Origin: Campylorhamphus procurvoides
Lineage: Eukaryota > Chordata > Aves > Passeriformes > Dendrocolaptidae
DNA length: 64,000 nt
NCBI GenBank assembly: GCA_013396655.1
Contig: WBMV01005068.1
Location: 248,001-312,000, forward strand
Direction: 5' to 3'
Notes under the pieces: model-generated
What the model saw: only the letters and a program-made list of their open reading frames with translations
Database searches by the model: none
What the model was told of the DNA's origin: nothing
Shown here: in pieces, positions 23,801 to 35,770 of the stretch
Layout of the letters: every line of letters starts with the position of its first letter
How positions within the stretch are numbered: the stretch's first letter is position 1
Made by a program: the position numbers and the translations under genes

Positions 23801-26800
23801 TTCAATTCTGCTAACTTCTGCTCTGTAAATCCACATGACAGAATTAAAACCAGTGGATTCAAACTGCCAACAGAGCCTCGAAGCAGACTCTGTTTCTAAA
23901 CAAACACTATGAATTATTTCCTTCCCAAGCATTTCCTGCTGTAAAACAGAGCTCTCAGTTCTGAGAGTTTGTGACCTGGTGTGGGTGTGAATGAATCAAG
24001 AGCCCAAGTTAGTTACTCTGTGAGCTGCTGTGCCAGTCTGTGCCTCCCTAGCACAGGCACAGTGTGGCTGGCGTCCTGCTAGCGCCCACGCATGCTGATC
24101 TGCATAAAGGCTTTGCTGTGGTGTCAAACTGGGTTTTCTTAACCTTGTCACACAAACGTTCATTGCCATAATACTGCAAAGCAGCTCCTAGAAAAGTTCC
24201 ACAGCTTCAGCTACAGAAAAAAAATTGACTGGGTGGCCATCTGCTCTCTGGGTTTACTGGCAGCAGTTACAGCACATCAGTTGTGCATCTCAGTGTGGCA
24301 AGGACCTCAGCAGAATCATAAAATCCACAGGTGGATCTTGCTGTGAATTCAGAAAAGCTCCTTGAAAGACAATTTCAGGAATGAAAACAGATTAAAAACG
24401 AACAAACAAACAAAACCTAACCAAACAACAATACAACAAAATATAAAGCCAGGCAAAAGCAGCACATGGTTTACTTTCCCTGCTGTGGTGTTAATTCTAA
24501 AAAACACAGAGCTCCTCTACAATCATGGAGAGCAAGAGCTGAATTTTGGAGTTTCCCTAGACCTAAGCAAAGCAAAGTCCACCAGCAGGGCCTCAGTGGA
24601 GCTCACGGGAGAGACCAGGGAAAGAAGAGATAAAATGGGAGGCGGGAAAGCAGAGACCAAGTGAAAGAACTAGCTTAGTGCAGTCAGCTCTTGTGTGAGC
24701 TTGTGCTTTCCCACTTTAAAAACAGATAGGAGAAAATTTATTGTCCTATCCTGTTATTATACTGGGAACATGTTGGGGAGAGGCTGTAAGAAAGGCTGGT
24801 TCTCGGGTTGGCACTGAGTATAGGTAATTTAGCAGCCTTGAAAGGTGTTATTGAAGGGCAAGATAGAAAGAACAGGAGTCTGTTTACACCAGAGAGTTAA
24901 AAAGAGGGATGGGAACATTGGAAATAGTGCAGTGCAATGGCAAAATCCTGGAAACTCTAGACCTCGTTATCCCTCTGTTTCTTAGCTATTTGTTTGTTTG
25001 TTTTTAATGGTGCCTGCGGAAAAATTTCAGAAGAACAGATTTTTCTCGTTCATATATTTTTCTGCGAATCAAATATTTGCATGCATGTGCGCAAGTGCCT
25101 GTTTTTATCAATCTAAAATGTACTTCGAGCAAGTTAATGTAAAGAGTGCCATCTACTGGTCATAACAACAAATCGCAAGTACAAGAACATCCGCTCGGGA
25201 TGGATGGATGTGTCTTGCTGCGTGAAGACAGGTTTAATATACAAGGACTGCAGGTATCTCAGACCACGTTAGATCCTCCTTGGGACTAACCCAAACCTGG
25301 CACACTGGTTGCGGGGTCCAGCAGTCCCAGAAGTGCTACAGGTCTCCTCTCAACAGCACTGAGAAGAATTTTGTTCTTTTGCTCCCAGGTTGGTTCAGAG
25401 TTTATCATCTCAAGGCAAGCTTAAACTGGCACTGATGCCCCTTGTATGTCTGTACTCCTACAGCATTCCACAGCTTGGCTGTCTGAAATCATGGACATGG
25501 GATGGAAGGGTTCAGCATTGCTGTTTGCTGTGCTGCTCAAATAGCAGGCTGGAGTCAAGAGTAAAGACCGTAAATGGTCTCTATGCCCCTGTTGTTCTTT
25601 CCTGGTCACTTGTGGCTCTGAAGCTTGTCACAGGACCATTACACCTCTTCTCGAATTCCCTTGGTTGGAAAAAAACTACTGAGGCTTTCAGGGTATTGCA
25701 CTAAAGCTGGTGCTGCCTGTCTGCAGGTAACACACTGAAATGTGTACAAATGCATCTTGTACAATATCAATTCATGTGTTAATGTTCTATGCTCTAAGTG
25801 GATTTCTGTGGACTTGGTTTTTGTACAGACTAGCCCAAGCTGGGCACTGAGTGGCTTTTCAGCTGGCCCTGGGGTACCTTTAGTAGTTGTTTCACATTTC
25901 CTCTTGCAACTGTGATGGTACAAGATCATGAGCTATTCGTGTGAAATAATTTATATCCATATATAAGGAAAGAGTTACTGCCAAACACCTCCAGCAAAGA
26001 GAAGGAAATCTCTATATGCTGCCTGAAGGAAATACACCAAAGTGGGATCTTAAAATACCCCTTATACCCCTAAAGTTTGGATCATTGTGTATTAAATCAG
26101 CATATTCTGATCAGTGAAATGGCTTCTTCTACAGGCAAAATAGATTTTATATAGTCACTCTTAAATTAGCAATCGTTGAAAACCAAACTAAAATGCCAGT
26201 CATATTGGAAATGTCACATGGTGTTATTGAAACATCATGGGTCCAGCTTTATTAACTTACGGTTCTTAAAGTATGATTGTTGAAATGCTGATACCCAGAT
26301 GTCTTTTTGTCTGTGATTTTGTAGAACATAACTAACCACCTTATCTCTGTCCTGTCACCCCAAAGAGCACAGTACTGTAGTATGGATAGTACATTATTTT
26401 CTGAAGGGTAACAGGTCTATTCAAGCCCAAATATGTTGTTTGTGCAGTAGGGTTGCTCCTTTTGGAAATACATCAGCCTCTCTGCTACCCTTACTCATAT
26501 CAACTCCTAGAAAACACAGTAAGTATCCAGATCAAATTATTGACTTGAGGAATAAACAAGACATCGCACATGGCCTCATGTGTGTAGCAACCTTCTTCAA
26601 CCTTGTTTCCCTGTGCAAGAAGTATTTGGCTGAGGAACTGGATAAAGCATAGGAAGTGGCACCTGAGTGGAGCTATTAACCAGCACTGGCACTCACTAGC
26701 ATGATTAGCTAGTAGCTAGAGCCAGCCTGATTTTTTCACAGATCCTGAGTAACACTGGGTGTGTGAACTGCCCCATCCACCTCCAGAGATGTTAGTTCAG

Positions 26801-29800
26801 GAGTTAATAGTTTCTTTCAGATACTGATGATAACTACATTCCTTATCAAAGAATTGCAGAAAGGAAACATTTTCAGAGATAGACCGAAGTGTTTTCCAAG
26901 AAAACAAGCTTCATTCAAAAAAGCATTTCCTTGAGAAGGTTCACTTTCCAAGAAATGTCTTGAGCTTTTGCCACTGAAAATCCCTGGAAGAAAACGACAG
27001 TAAAAGTCCACAGTCACCTGCACAGGAATACAAACCTCACCATGTTCAATGTCATGATGCTGAAAATTTATTCAGGTGCTCAGCAGGGCAGGTCTCCCAG
27101 GGTTTGTAGCAATTATGGTTGCTTCTCCACTGGGAAGTGCCACTGCTCCAGCATTAGGGACTCCAGCAGAGCAGCAGAGCACCATGGGGAAGGGCCCCAT
27201 GACATCAGCCACAGTAGGAGCATCTCTGCTGAGTGGCAGGCTCTCCTGGGCTGCTGCAGAAGGGCAGAGGAGCAGGGGGGGGCAGCAGGTTGAAAGGCCT
27301 TTCTTTGCTGGTTTCTTGCTAGAGTTCCCAGCATATACTTTTGGCTCCACGCCATGTGAAGGCCACAAGCCATCACACTGATGATTATCTGCTGAGAAGA
27401 CATGATCAGTATTTTTTGAGTGATGTAATGGGCTTCAAGCTGTTTGTTTATTACAGCTGCTGTCTGGGCAGCCACCAGAGCATGCCAGATTATCCTTTGG
27501 AGTAAATTAGTCAGAGTCCTGGGAGGAGAATAAAAACACGTGAATGTAAAGTCAGGTAGGAAGGGGCATCCAAGCAGATGAAATGGTTGGGTTTGGCCAA
27601 AAGGTTGCCCCTGACTAAAGTGACATGCCACCTAAAAAGATAGAAGACCTTTAGTCTTCTGCAAGTAACCACCTCTAAGAAGTATAAATCAAGCCAGCAG
27701 ATGATGGGATGTAGATGAGACAAGGACAGGAGAAAAATGCAGCAAGGCTTGAATGTTGGCCCAAACAGAAGCTGTTCCTGCAGCTTTTCCTGTAATACAA
27801 AACAGCATTTCAGGAACACTGAAAATCCCTCTCTAGCCTATTTGGTCAGGGACTAGATGGCACTGTCTACCCAAAAATTATTAGTCAGGTGTTTCTGTAT
27901 AGCTACAGGCTGAAGCAAACAGTAGTGAAAAGCTTGACAAGACAGGAGCAGCACCTGAACCACCAGACATCTGACAGTGTGATCACACATACAGAAACCT
28001 TATTTGTGGGAAAAGGAAACAAAGGACCCACTTTCTGAGTTGAAGGTCCCCATCTCAGTTTTCACACATGTTTGGGGTCCCTTGCCACTGCACTTGCCTG
28101 GTTTGCCAGGCTGGTTGGCTTTTAGCAGGGAGAAGGTCTTTCTTTCCCTTACTTATTAAAGCTGCCTGAGGAGGTCCCCTGAAGGCAGATAATTCAGTTT
28201 TTCATAAAGCTACAAGAACTTTTCAGAAACTGTCAGTTTACAAAAGCCTGGAATTTGCACACACAGAAGTATGTGGAAGCTTGTATTGGTAGGGGTTTGG
28301 GGCTTTGTTTTTTGCTGCTTGCCCCCACAATGCCCATGATTTGAAAAGGTGAAAACAGTTCCCCCAGAATTACCCCATGGGGTTTCTTTCCAGAAATTAT
28401 CCCCTGTAACACCAAATGTTGCTTTCTTGATTATGGTATGTTGGCACACACTGATGGGAAAGCAAGTGGCAGCTTAAGAGGTGAATTCTTTACAGGCTTC
28501 ACTCTGGAGTTCTACGACTGGTGGGAGCTGGCTTCAACAGGAGGAAAACCAGCTGGGATGGAGTGAGAAATCCTGTGTTCCTCAGACAATATGTTCTGAT
28601 GGGATCACGTGATGTTTTGTATGCACCCTCTGCAGCAGCACAGAGTGGGCCATGGGCCACCAGCACTTATGGGTGAAATTGCCACCGTGTTATCTACAAA
28701 TCCCAAAGGCATTTGGTGTCTGAGTCACAGAAGGAAGCCTGCAAAGGTGGGGAAGAAGAGGAGGGACATCACAAGGAAGCAAACCATTCTGTGAACCATC
28801 TACTAGTGACTGACAAACTCCCCACTTCGACCCTGCATACATACTGATTAAGGCGTTAGATGCTTGTCACAACATGCAGCCTTTGATTGCTTTCAGCTAT
28901 CCTGAGGGGATTAAAGCTTTACCTGCTTGTTTTGGCTTGGAAAGACATCCTTTCTGAGTCATCATTATAGTGGCTCTTGTCTCTGACTTCCTCAGACCAA
29001 TAATCCTGAGCAAATCAACGGTTTATCTGACTCTTTCTTGACTTGCCTCAATGAGCCATGGGGATGAATACATTAGATGTGTTTAGAAATGTTCTGATCC
29101 ATTGAAAATAGCATTACTGATATAAAACTATTGTGTACTGTCTTAGAAATACACAGAATTTATTATTATCCCTGCTTGAACTGAATCCAGTTCATTTTGC
29201 CCTGACCCAGCTGAGAGATGGCTTTTGCCACATGACTAGGGCACAGCAGGCAGCTGTAGGAGGGTCCTAGTCTTTACCACTGTGAATGCTTTGGAGCGAG
29301 GACATAACAAAAAAACCACATAACACTCAAAACTAGCAAGCAGGGGAGGCATCAGGATGGAAAAGAAGACCTGGATAAAAGACTGATGGAAGACGTGAGG
29401 GGTAGTGACCCTCAGGGCACCAATATGGACAGGCAAGCAAAAAGAAGTTTGTCACCAAAAGGCTTCTGAAGGCAGGTCAGAGAATTAAGAAGATAGATAC
29501 GCAGGAATGGAAACTACAAGATGGTTTCAACACATGTGATTGTTAGAAAAGGCTGTTGGACTTTCTCTTATGGCATTATTAGCATTTAGCATAATTTAAT
29601 TTCCTGTAAGATGAGGTTACTTTTATTTATAAACAATTTATAACCACCTTAATTTTTTTCATCAGATCAAGTGTCTTTTTCAGTTGAAAAATATTTCTGT
29701 TAAATGGAATACCCATTAATTTGTACTTCTTCCATTGAATAAAACATAAACAGGAACATAATCCAATCTCAGTTGCTTTTATATAATGCTTTTCTGCCAA

Positions 29801-30424
29801 TAGCTATTTAAATTTTTCTGAGCCCCCAAGGAATTATGTTTTATTAAACTTAAGGGGATGAGTTCTGTTACTCTAGAAAACTAAATGAAAAGTAAAGTAC
29901 ATGAAAAGCAAAAATGTCCAAGGCAGTTGATATAAATTAGTGCAGCGAGAATATGAAGACTCAAGCCCTTTGGGGGCCTATGTGGAACAAAAATGCTCCT
30001 ACCAAGTGAGTAGGATCAAATCGCAACACCACAATGGAAAATATTCTCTCACATCATCAGTGAAGCTTTCTGAAATCATAAATCCACAAAAAAATTCTGC
30101 CTCTTCTCAGTTGATTTCCTGATACATCCAGTTCTCCTCTTCCTACCCTTATCCTTCCTATTCTCCTGTTTACCTTAAGGGCAGTACATACAAACATGCC
30201 TAAACCAGCTACTGACATAGATAAACTGGTTAATAGCAGCAGTCAAATCATAGGGCACCACCACAGGATGTTTTTCAGGGAGTTACAGAATCTCTTGCCC
30301 TGAACTCCTGAGCTGTCTCAGCCCAGCCTGGGTGATGTCACCAGCATGGCATGAAATATTTGCAGTCTTGAGTGTGCTTCTACAAATGACTGATGCATGT
30401 GCTGCTGATTCTTCATGTTCAAAG
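20810..30424. other. Intergenic, 9.6 kb without a recognised gene
   Basis: Contains A- or T-rich simple tracts (T-run about 21672-21696, A-run about 23584-23597, AAAC-rich tract about 24390-24440). The longest unexplained open frame is 172 codons on the minus strand at 27113-27631; it has no recognised domain. No CpG-rich promoter-like patch is evident. Confidence 0.55.
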
Positions 30425-30427
30425 CAT

Positions 30428-30535
30428 CACAGTTTCACAGAATATTCTCAGTTGGAAGGGACCTACAAGGATCATCAAGTCCAGCTCTAAAGTGAATAGT
30501 CCATATGGAAGCTGCAGACAGTCCAGCAGATGTCC
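30428..30535 (-). mobile_element. CR1 LINE 3'-end fragment
   Basis: TTTCACAGAATATTCTCAGT followed by TGGAAGGGACCTACAAGGA and TCATCAAGTCCAGCTCTAA is the reverse-strand view of a CR1 3' end. Only about 100 bp remain; the right edge is vague. Confidence 0.75.
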
Positions 30536-33433
30536 AAGTCCATTTCCTTGGCTTTCCTTTTTTTTTTGACCCCTTCTATCCAACTTAGGATGTTTTAAAG
30601 AAATATCAAGTTCACCTTATGCTCTCCAACCATCACCTTCCCTTGCAGAAAGGAATTATATCAAGTATTTGCAAGGCTGCCTCAGACAAAGCCTGTTTTA
30701 TTCTGGGCAAGGATGCAGAGTGAAGCATCCCTGGCAGGGGAGAGGCACGGCAGGTGAGCTGTGGGACTGACCAGAGCATTATTTAACTGGGTGATGTGGA
30801 AATATGCCCACAGCTTCTCACTTCCGTAAGTAATGAGGTTTCCCAAGGGACTGGTTGAACTGGTTGTGGTGGCTGATTTACATAAGCAGAGCAGTGAGAA
30901 CCGATTACAGCAGTGCCAAAATTTGTCCAAAACTGTGGATTTATCCTGCTTTCACCATGCAAAAGGAGCACATTTTCTGTAATTGTTCTGCTCCCAGAGC
31001 ACATCAAAGCACATATACTGCTTTTAACGGCAAAATTAAGCCATGCAGTGACTTTCTCCCGCAGCTCCTCAGGAGAATTGGAGGCAATTGCCCAAGTGCA
31101 AGTTCATCCAGGATGTGTGCAAAGCTAACACAGAGAGCAAAGGTGTTTGGGTGTAGCTGAGGGCTTATTTTGGTCAGGAGCATGGTTATTAACAACAAAA
31201 AGCATGATAATGCATTCAGAGTTCAGCGTCCTTGGCTAAGTATACAGGACTGAGAGCTAATAAAACCACATTCTTACACATGGAGAAAGGTAAATATACA
31301 TCAGCCTCCATAAAAGCATTGTAATAATTTAATAACTATGATAATGTAATGATTTAAAAGTATATCAAAGCTTTACAGTCATCCTGAACTTACAGGTTGC
31401 ATTACAGGAAGCATCATCAGTTACCTGGGACCCAGAGGAACATACACAGAAGTGGGAAAGATTCAAGATTAAACCCAAAGCCTGTATCTGCACAGATACT
31501 TTTATTTTTTTTTAATCTGTAGTATAGTTATTCTACAATACCAATTTCCCAAAGCCTGTAAATTACTTCAAACTATGCAAGTTTAAGCTGTATTTGTGCA
31601 AAGATCATGAGATAATGTTGTCATCTCATGAACTAAATATTTTGCTGTGCTACGTGGATGTAGTCAAAGAATGAATTACTGAGCAGTTATCATGGGTGAA
31701 TGGCCTTTCTGTGATTTATCACACAATAATTTAGAAACTGTAGCTCCTGCTAAATTAAATTATTTCTCTTGCTTGGCTTTTAAAGGTGCCATGCTTGTCT
31801 TAGATTCAAAGGATTTCCTTCTGACCTGGAAGAATTAAGAGAATTTATAGGATGGAAGTTAATTGCTAGTTGCAGATTAAAAAACAAAACAAAACAACCC
31901 ACAAAAAACCAGACATTATAAACATTGATATCAAGTAGTATAAACTTTAGATGAACAGCTAATATGCTGAAGAAAAAATACTTTTTTGCCCCTGATAATC
32001 CGTGTATATTCTGAATATTCTAAAATGTCCCTAGGGTAGGGTTTTTTTACGTGGTTATACCACTAATACAGGCATGTAAGATTGGCATTAAAGTTCACTT
32101 AGAAGTAGTTTTCTATTATTACTAAGAGAACTAGCAACAGATATTTTCCTGCTCTTCATTACAAATACTCAGCAGAATTCCTGCTTATTGCTCAAAAAGC
32201 TCTGAGCAGTCATTATGGAAACTTGGAAGCACTGCTAGGAAAAGAGGGATGTGGGCAGGAGTGATAGGTACACTGGGTAAATCAGGACCAATTCTATCAT
32301 TGGAAATGTTTCTATATACATTATATATATACTATATATACTATATATGTACACAGATACAGTATGTGATAGAATATATGTATCAAATATAGCATATTAT
32401 ACACCGTATATACCGTATACTTTATTACATATTATATAGTATGGATATAATACATACTACAGATTCCATTGTGTTACACCGTGTTGTGTTATGTTATGTT
32501 ACTTAGATTATATTTAATGTCTTTAATATTTTTTTAACAGTTGACTATATTCAAAATGTCCACAAATTTATAGAACCAACTTTTCTCATCATGTTTCTTG
32601 CTAAACACCCCTTCTTTTACTGGGTCAGTCTCTCTGAGAATTCAAATGCTTTTCTGTTCTGGATGAATAAGCTTTAGGAAAGGCACAGGAACCACATGCA
32701 CTGTCCCACCAGACACAGCAGGAGCCTTCACACAAAGTTCATCTCCTCAAAGCTTTACTGTGGGAATGGGTTCTGAGTGAAGGGCAAATACAAGATTTTG
32801 AAGACAAGATCTAAAGCACACAGTAACTTGCCTTCCACCTTTCAAGAACTGCAAGGATATTTTGTCCTGATTATATCAAATGCCTGGGAGTGCTTTTCCT
32901 CTAGTCTATTCTGTCAAGATAAACTTCCACATAAGTTGTTCCTCTGGGGTTAAAAAGATGGGCTGGTGTAGAAGTAATCAGGCTCTTGTTACTGTTCAAA
33001 CAATTTGAGAAAATTTCAGAAAAGGTTGTGAACAATGTGATTCCTCTCTGAGACTTTTATTTAAACTTCACATATAATGCATGAGAGAACCCCCTGGGCA
33101 GATACCATGGTAGTTCAGCCATGATCTGATGGCTATTTTCCTAATGCGTGGCAGTCTTGATAAGTACATTAGACCAGAATTGATGATAAAGAGCTCCTGA
33201 AAGCAAATAAGCAATAGTGCAATATTTTTACAGAAGGGTTGTTAGTTTATACAGGAGGGACTCCTGGCACTTGAAAGATTTTGAGCTAATCTACAGCACG
33301 CCTAATATCCATCAGCTCAAGCTGTGACCCATGAGGTTCTCTCATCAGCTTGGTTTCTGCTTCTAAATTGTACAGCTGCTTAGACTGTAACATCATGGAG
33401 TTGCTCAGCAGCATATTTGGGCCAAAACCACAT
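30536..33433. other. Intergenic, AT-rich, no recognised gene
   Basis: Includes an AT/TATATAC-rich microsatellite zone (about 32310-32470) and an AAAAC-type tract (about 31880-31905). No splice-flanked open frame is recognised. Confidence 0.55.
32310..32470. repeat. AT-rich microsatellite zone (TATATAC/ATATAG mixtures)
   Basis: Imperfect alternating AT with ACTATATATACTATATAT and CCGTATATACCGTATACTTT blocks, likely decayed simple repeat. Confidence 0.8.
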
Positions 33434-33540
33434 TAGAAGGGCAGGTTGGATGGGGCTTTGAGCAGCCTGGTCTGGTGAAAGGATCCCTGCCCATGGCAGC
33501 GGGGTTGAAACTTTCAACCCAAACCATTCTACATTCTATG
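33434..33540 (+). mobile_element. CR1 LINE 3' end
   Basis: GGCAGGTTGGATGGGGCTTT, CCTGCCCATGGCAGCGGGGT and CAACCCAAACCATTCTACAT, ending ATTCTATG at 33540, are the standard CR1 3' terminus on the + strand. The usual 'ctagatgatctttaaggtcc' part is reduced, an internal deletion. Confidence 0.9.
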
Positions 33541-33825
33541 CTAAGTCAAAGGACTGTGCATGAGGCTTGAAAGACTATTGCCTAGACACACCAAATCCTG
33601 GCAGCACAGTACATTGCACCATACATGTACTCCCTAGTTAATCTGCTAAATTGGGAAGCCAAGGGAGCTAAAGAGAGAAGGGTGTGTAGTGGGTGGAGAT
33701 CACATGGAGATCTCAAAGAAAAAGTCACCCTATCTCTGACATATGATCAAAGCAAAGGATTTCTATTTCCATCATGTAAAATGTCCTAAATATTTTGGCT
33801 AACACTAAAATGATCTCTCTCTGTG

Positions 33826-34182
33826 AAAGCCAAGCATATCCTGAGCTGTATCAAAAGAACCACGGCCAGCAGATTAAGAGAGGATTCTCCCCCTCTACTC
33901 CACTCTAGTTAGACCCCACATGGAGTGCTGTGTCCAGCTCTGGGGTCCCCAGGACAGGCAGGACATGGACCTGTTGGAGAGAGTCCAGAGGAGGGGCACC
34001 AAGGTGATTAGAGGGATGAAGCACCTCTCCTACAAGAAAAGGCTGAGAGAACTGGGTTTATTATGCCTGGAAAAGAGAAGGTCTTGAGGTAAACTAATTG
34101 TGGCCTTCCAATACCTGAAGGGAACTGTTGCCTTAAGGAAAGGAGAAAAAAACTTTCCATGACAACTTTATGTGGGCAGAGA
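33826..34182 (+). mobile_element. CR1 LINE fragment (left part of an apparently interrupted copy)
   Basis: Carries CCCCACATGGAGTGCTGTGT, CCAGCTCTGGGGTCCCCAGG, GAGAGAGTCCAGAGGAGG and GCACCTCTCCTACAAGAAAA in order, then TGGCCTTCCAATACCTGAAG. This is the CR1 reverse-transcriptase C-terminal and 3' region on the + strand. The match fades at about 34180. The next consensus part resumes at about 35436, with the intervening 1.25 kb foreign to CR1. Confidence 0.85.
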
Positions 34183-34579
34183 AGAGTTCTTCTACTTACA
34201 GGGTTTTGGGGTACAGAATATAAAAGGAGTATAAACGAGTATATAAAGTATAAAAAGTATAAAAGAGTACAACATGTGTTGACAAGTAACAGATAGAAAA
34301 GACTGGTGCTAGGATGAACTCACGGCCTCAGGAATACCATGTGAGCTCTTTTCCAAGCACCACCACTTCAAACATGCAGAGTAAATTAATCCGAAAGGCG
34401 TCCCTTTCATTTCATTCCCGGCTGTATCCAGCCAACCCCGGAGCCACTCTGCCATGTCTTACTGAAGCAAACAAGGGACAACAACTTGCCCCTCTCAGGT
34501 GAAAAACCCTTTCATCCACAGGCTGGGAACATGATTCTTGCAACATCTGGGCCCAAGTCATCTTACCTCCCAACCCACT

Positions 34580-34660
34580 TGTGGTGGTTTAGTTTTCTTG
34601 GTTTTGGTCTGGGCCTTCCTTTGTAGCAAGGTCATAACTAAGGAAGTATTCTACACCATT
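34580..34660 (+). mobile_element. LTR start of the 5589 family, cut by an assembly gap
   Basis: The 81 bases from TGTGGTGGTTTAGTTTTCTT to CTACACCATT align without gaps to the first 81 bases of the solo LTR at 5589, with about 8 differences. The copy then runs into Ns (34661-34988). Sequence right of the gap does not resemble the last part of the 580-bp LTR, so this copy is either truncated or longer than the gap estimate. Confidence 0.85.
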
Positions 34661-34988
34661 NNNNNNNNNNNNNNNNNNNNNNNNNNNNNNNNNNNNNNNN
34701 NNNNNNNNNNNNNNNNNNNNNNNNNNNNNNNNNNNNNNNNNNNNNNNNNNNNNNNNNNNNNNNNNNNNNNNNNNNNNNNNNNNNNNNNNNNNNNNNNNNN
34801 NNNNNNNNNNNNNNNNNNNNNNNNNNNNNNNNNNNNNNNNNNNNNNNNNNNNNNNNNNNNNNNNNNNNNNNNNNNNNNNNNNNNNNNNNNNNNNNNNNNN
34901 NNNNNNNNNNNNNNNNNNNNNNNNNNNNNNNNNNNNNNNNNNNNNNNNNNNNNNNNNNNNNNNNNNNNNNNNNNNNNNNNNNNNNNNN
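34661..34988. other. Assembly gap (328 N) inside an LTR
   Basis: The run begins in the middle of a recognisable LTR, so it is most likely a repeat-induced gap. Long open frames reported through it are artefacts of undefined bases. Confidence 0.97.
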
Positions 34989-35435
34989 TGAGACAAATGT
35001 CAACAAAGTGTAGGAGCTGGAGAAAGCAGAAAAAGCCTCGTCTACGTGGCAGCATACTAATTTTATAACCCTACTCAATTATCATGTCTAAAGGTTGTAT
35101 CCAATCTAAGATATGTCCATGCCCAGAACTTCCCTTGGCTCCACCTCACGGTACACCTCTCCTAGAATTGAGTTGGAGATCTTAAGACCCCTTACTTCAT
35201 GCCACTTTCCCTTATTGGAGCTTCTCCAAGGTTGCTGGGCTTTACTTTCTTGTTTTGACTAACATGGTATCTAATTGTCTTAGCTCTGGTACATGTTTCC
35301 CAGGCATGGTGTTCCAGCTATTATCTGACCTTTAAGACAGCTAGCACAGGGTTAGAGGCTGCTAGCTACTCTATATGTGAGAAACTACCTAGAAGTATAA
35401 AAATCTACAAATTCATGAAAACCCTAAGGCATCAG
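34989..35435. other. Right part of the insert between the two CR1 halves, unidentified
   Basis: Non-CR1 sequence with no open frame of note. It could be the remainder of a retroviral element whose start is at 34580, or another repeat. I cannot assign it from sequence alone. Confidence 0.4.
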
Positions 35436-35770
35436 AACCTGCAAGAGTGTTGGAGAGAGACTATTTGCAAGAATATGCAGTGACAGAACAAGGGGGAATG
35501 GATTCAAACTAAATGAGAGTAGGTTTAATTAGATAGCATGAAGAAATTTTTGTGTGTGTGTGTGTGTTTTTATGTGAGGGTGATGAGGCACTGAAAGAGG
35601 TTGCCCAGAGAAGTTGTGGATGCCCCATCCTGGAAGTGTTCAAGGCCGGCTGGACTGAACACAGCAACTTGATCTCGCGGCAGGTGTCTCTGCCCACAGC
35701 AGGGGTGTTGGAGCTGAGTGGTCTTTAAGATCTATTCCAAGCCATCCTATGTTTCTACAGAATCATAGAA
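35436..35770 (+). mobile_element. CR1 LINE 3' part (right part of an apparently interrupted copy)
   Basis: ACAGAACAAGGGGGAATGG, then GGTTGCCCAGAGAAGTTGTG, GATGCCCCATCCTGGAAGTG and TTCAAGGCCGGCTGGA, ending near AGAATCATAGAATTTTGG, match the CR1 3' region on +. A (TG)n microsatellite (35551-35567) has grown inside it, where the consensus reads 'ttctttactgtgagg'. In CR1 order this piece follows the one at 33826-34182. Confidence 0.85.

Noticed and set aside
34538..35078. Long open frames of up to 176 codons around 34.6-35.1 kb
   Set aside because: They are made of undefined residues across the 328-N gap.
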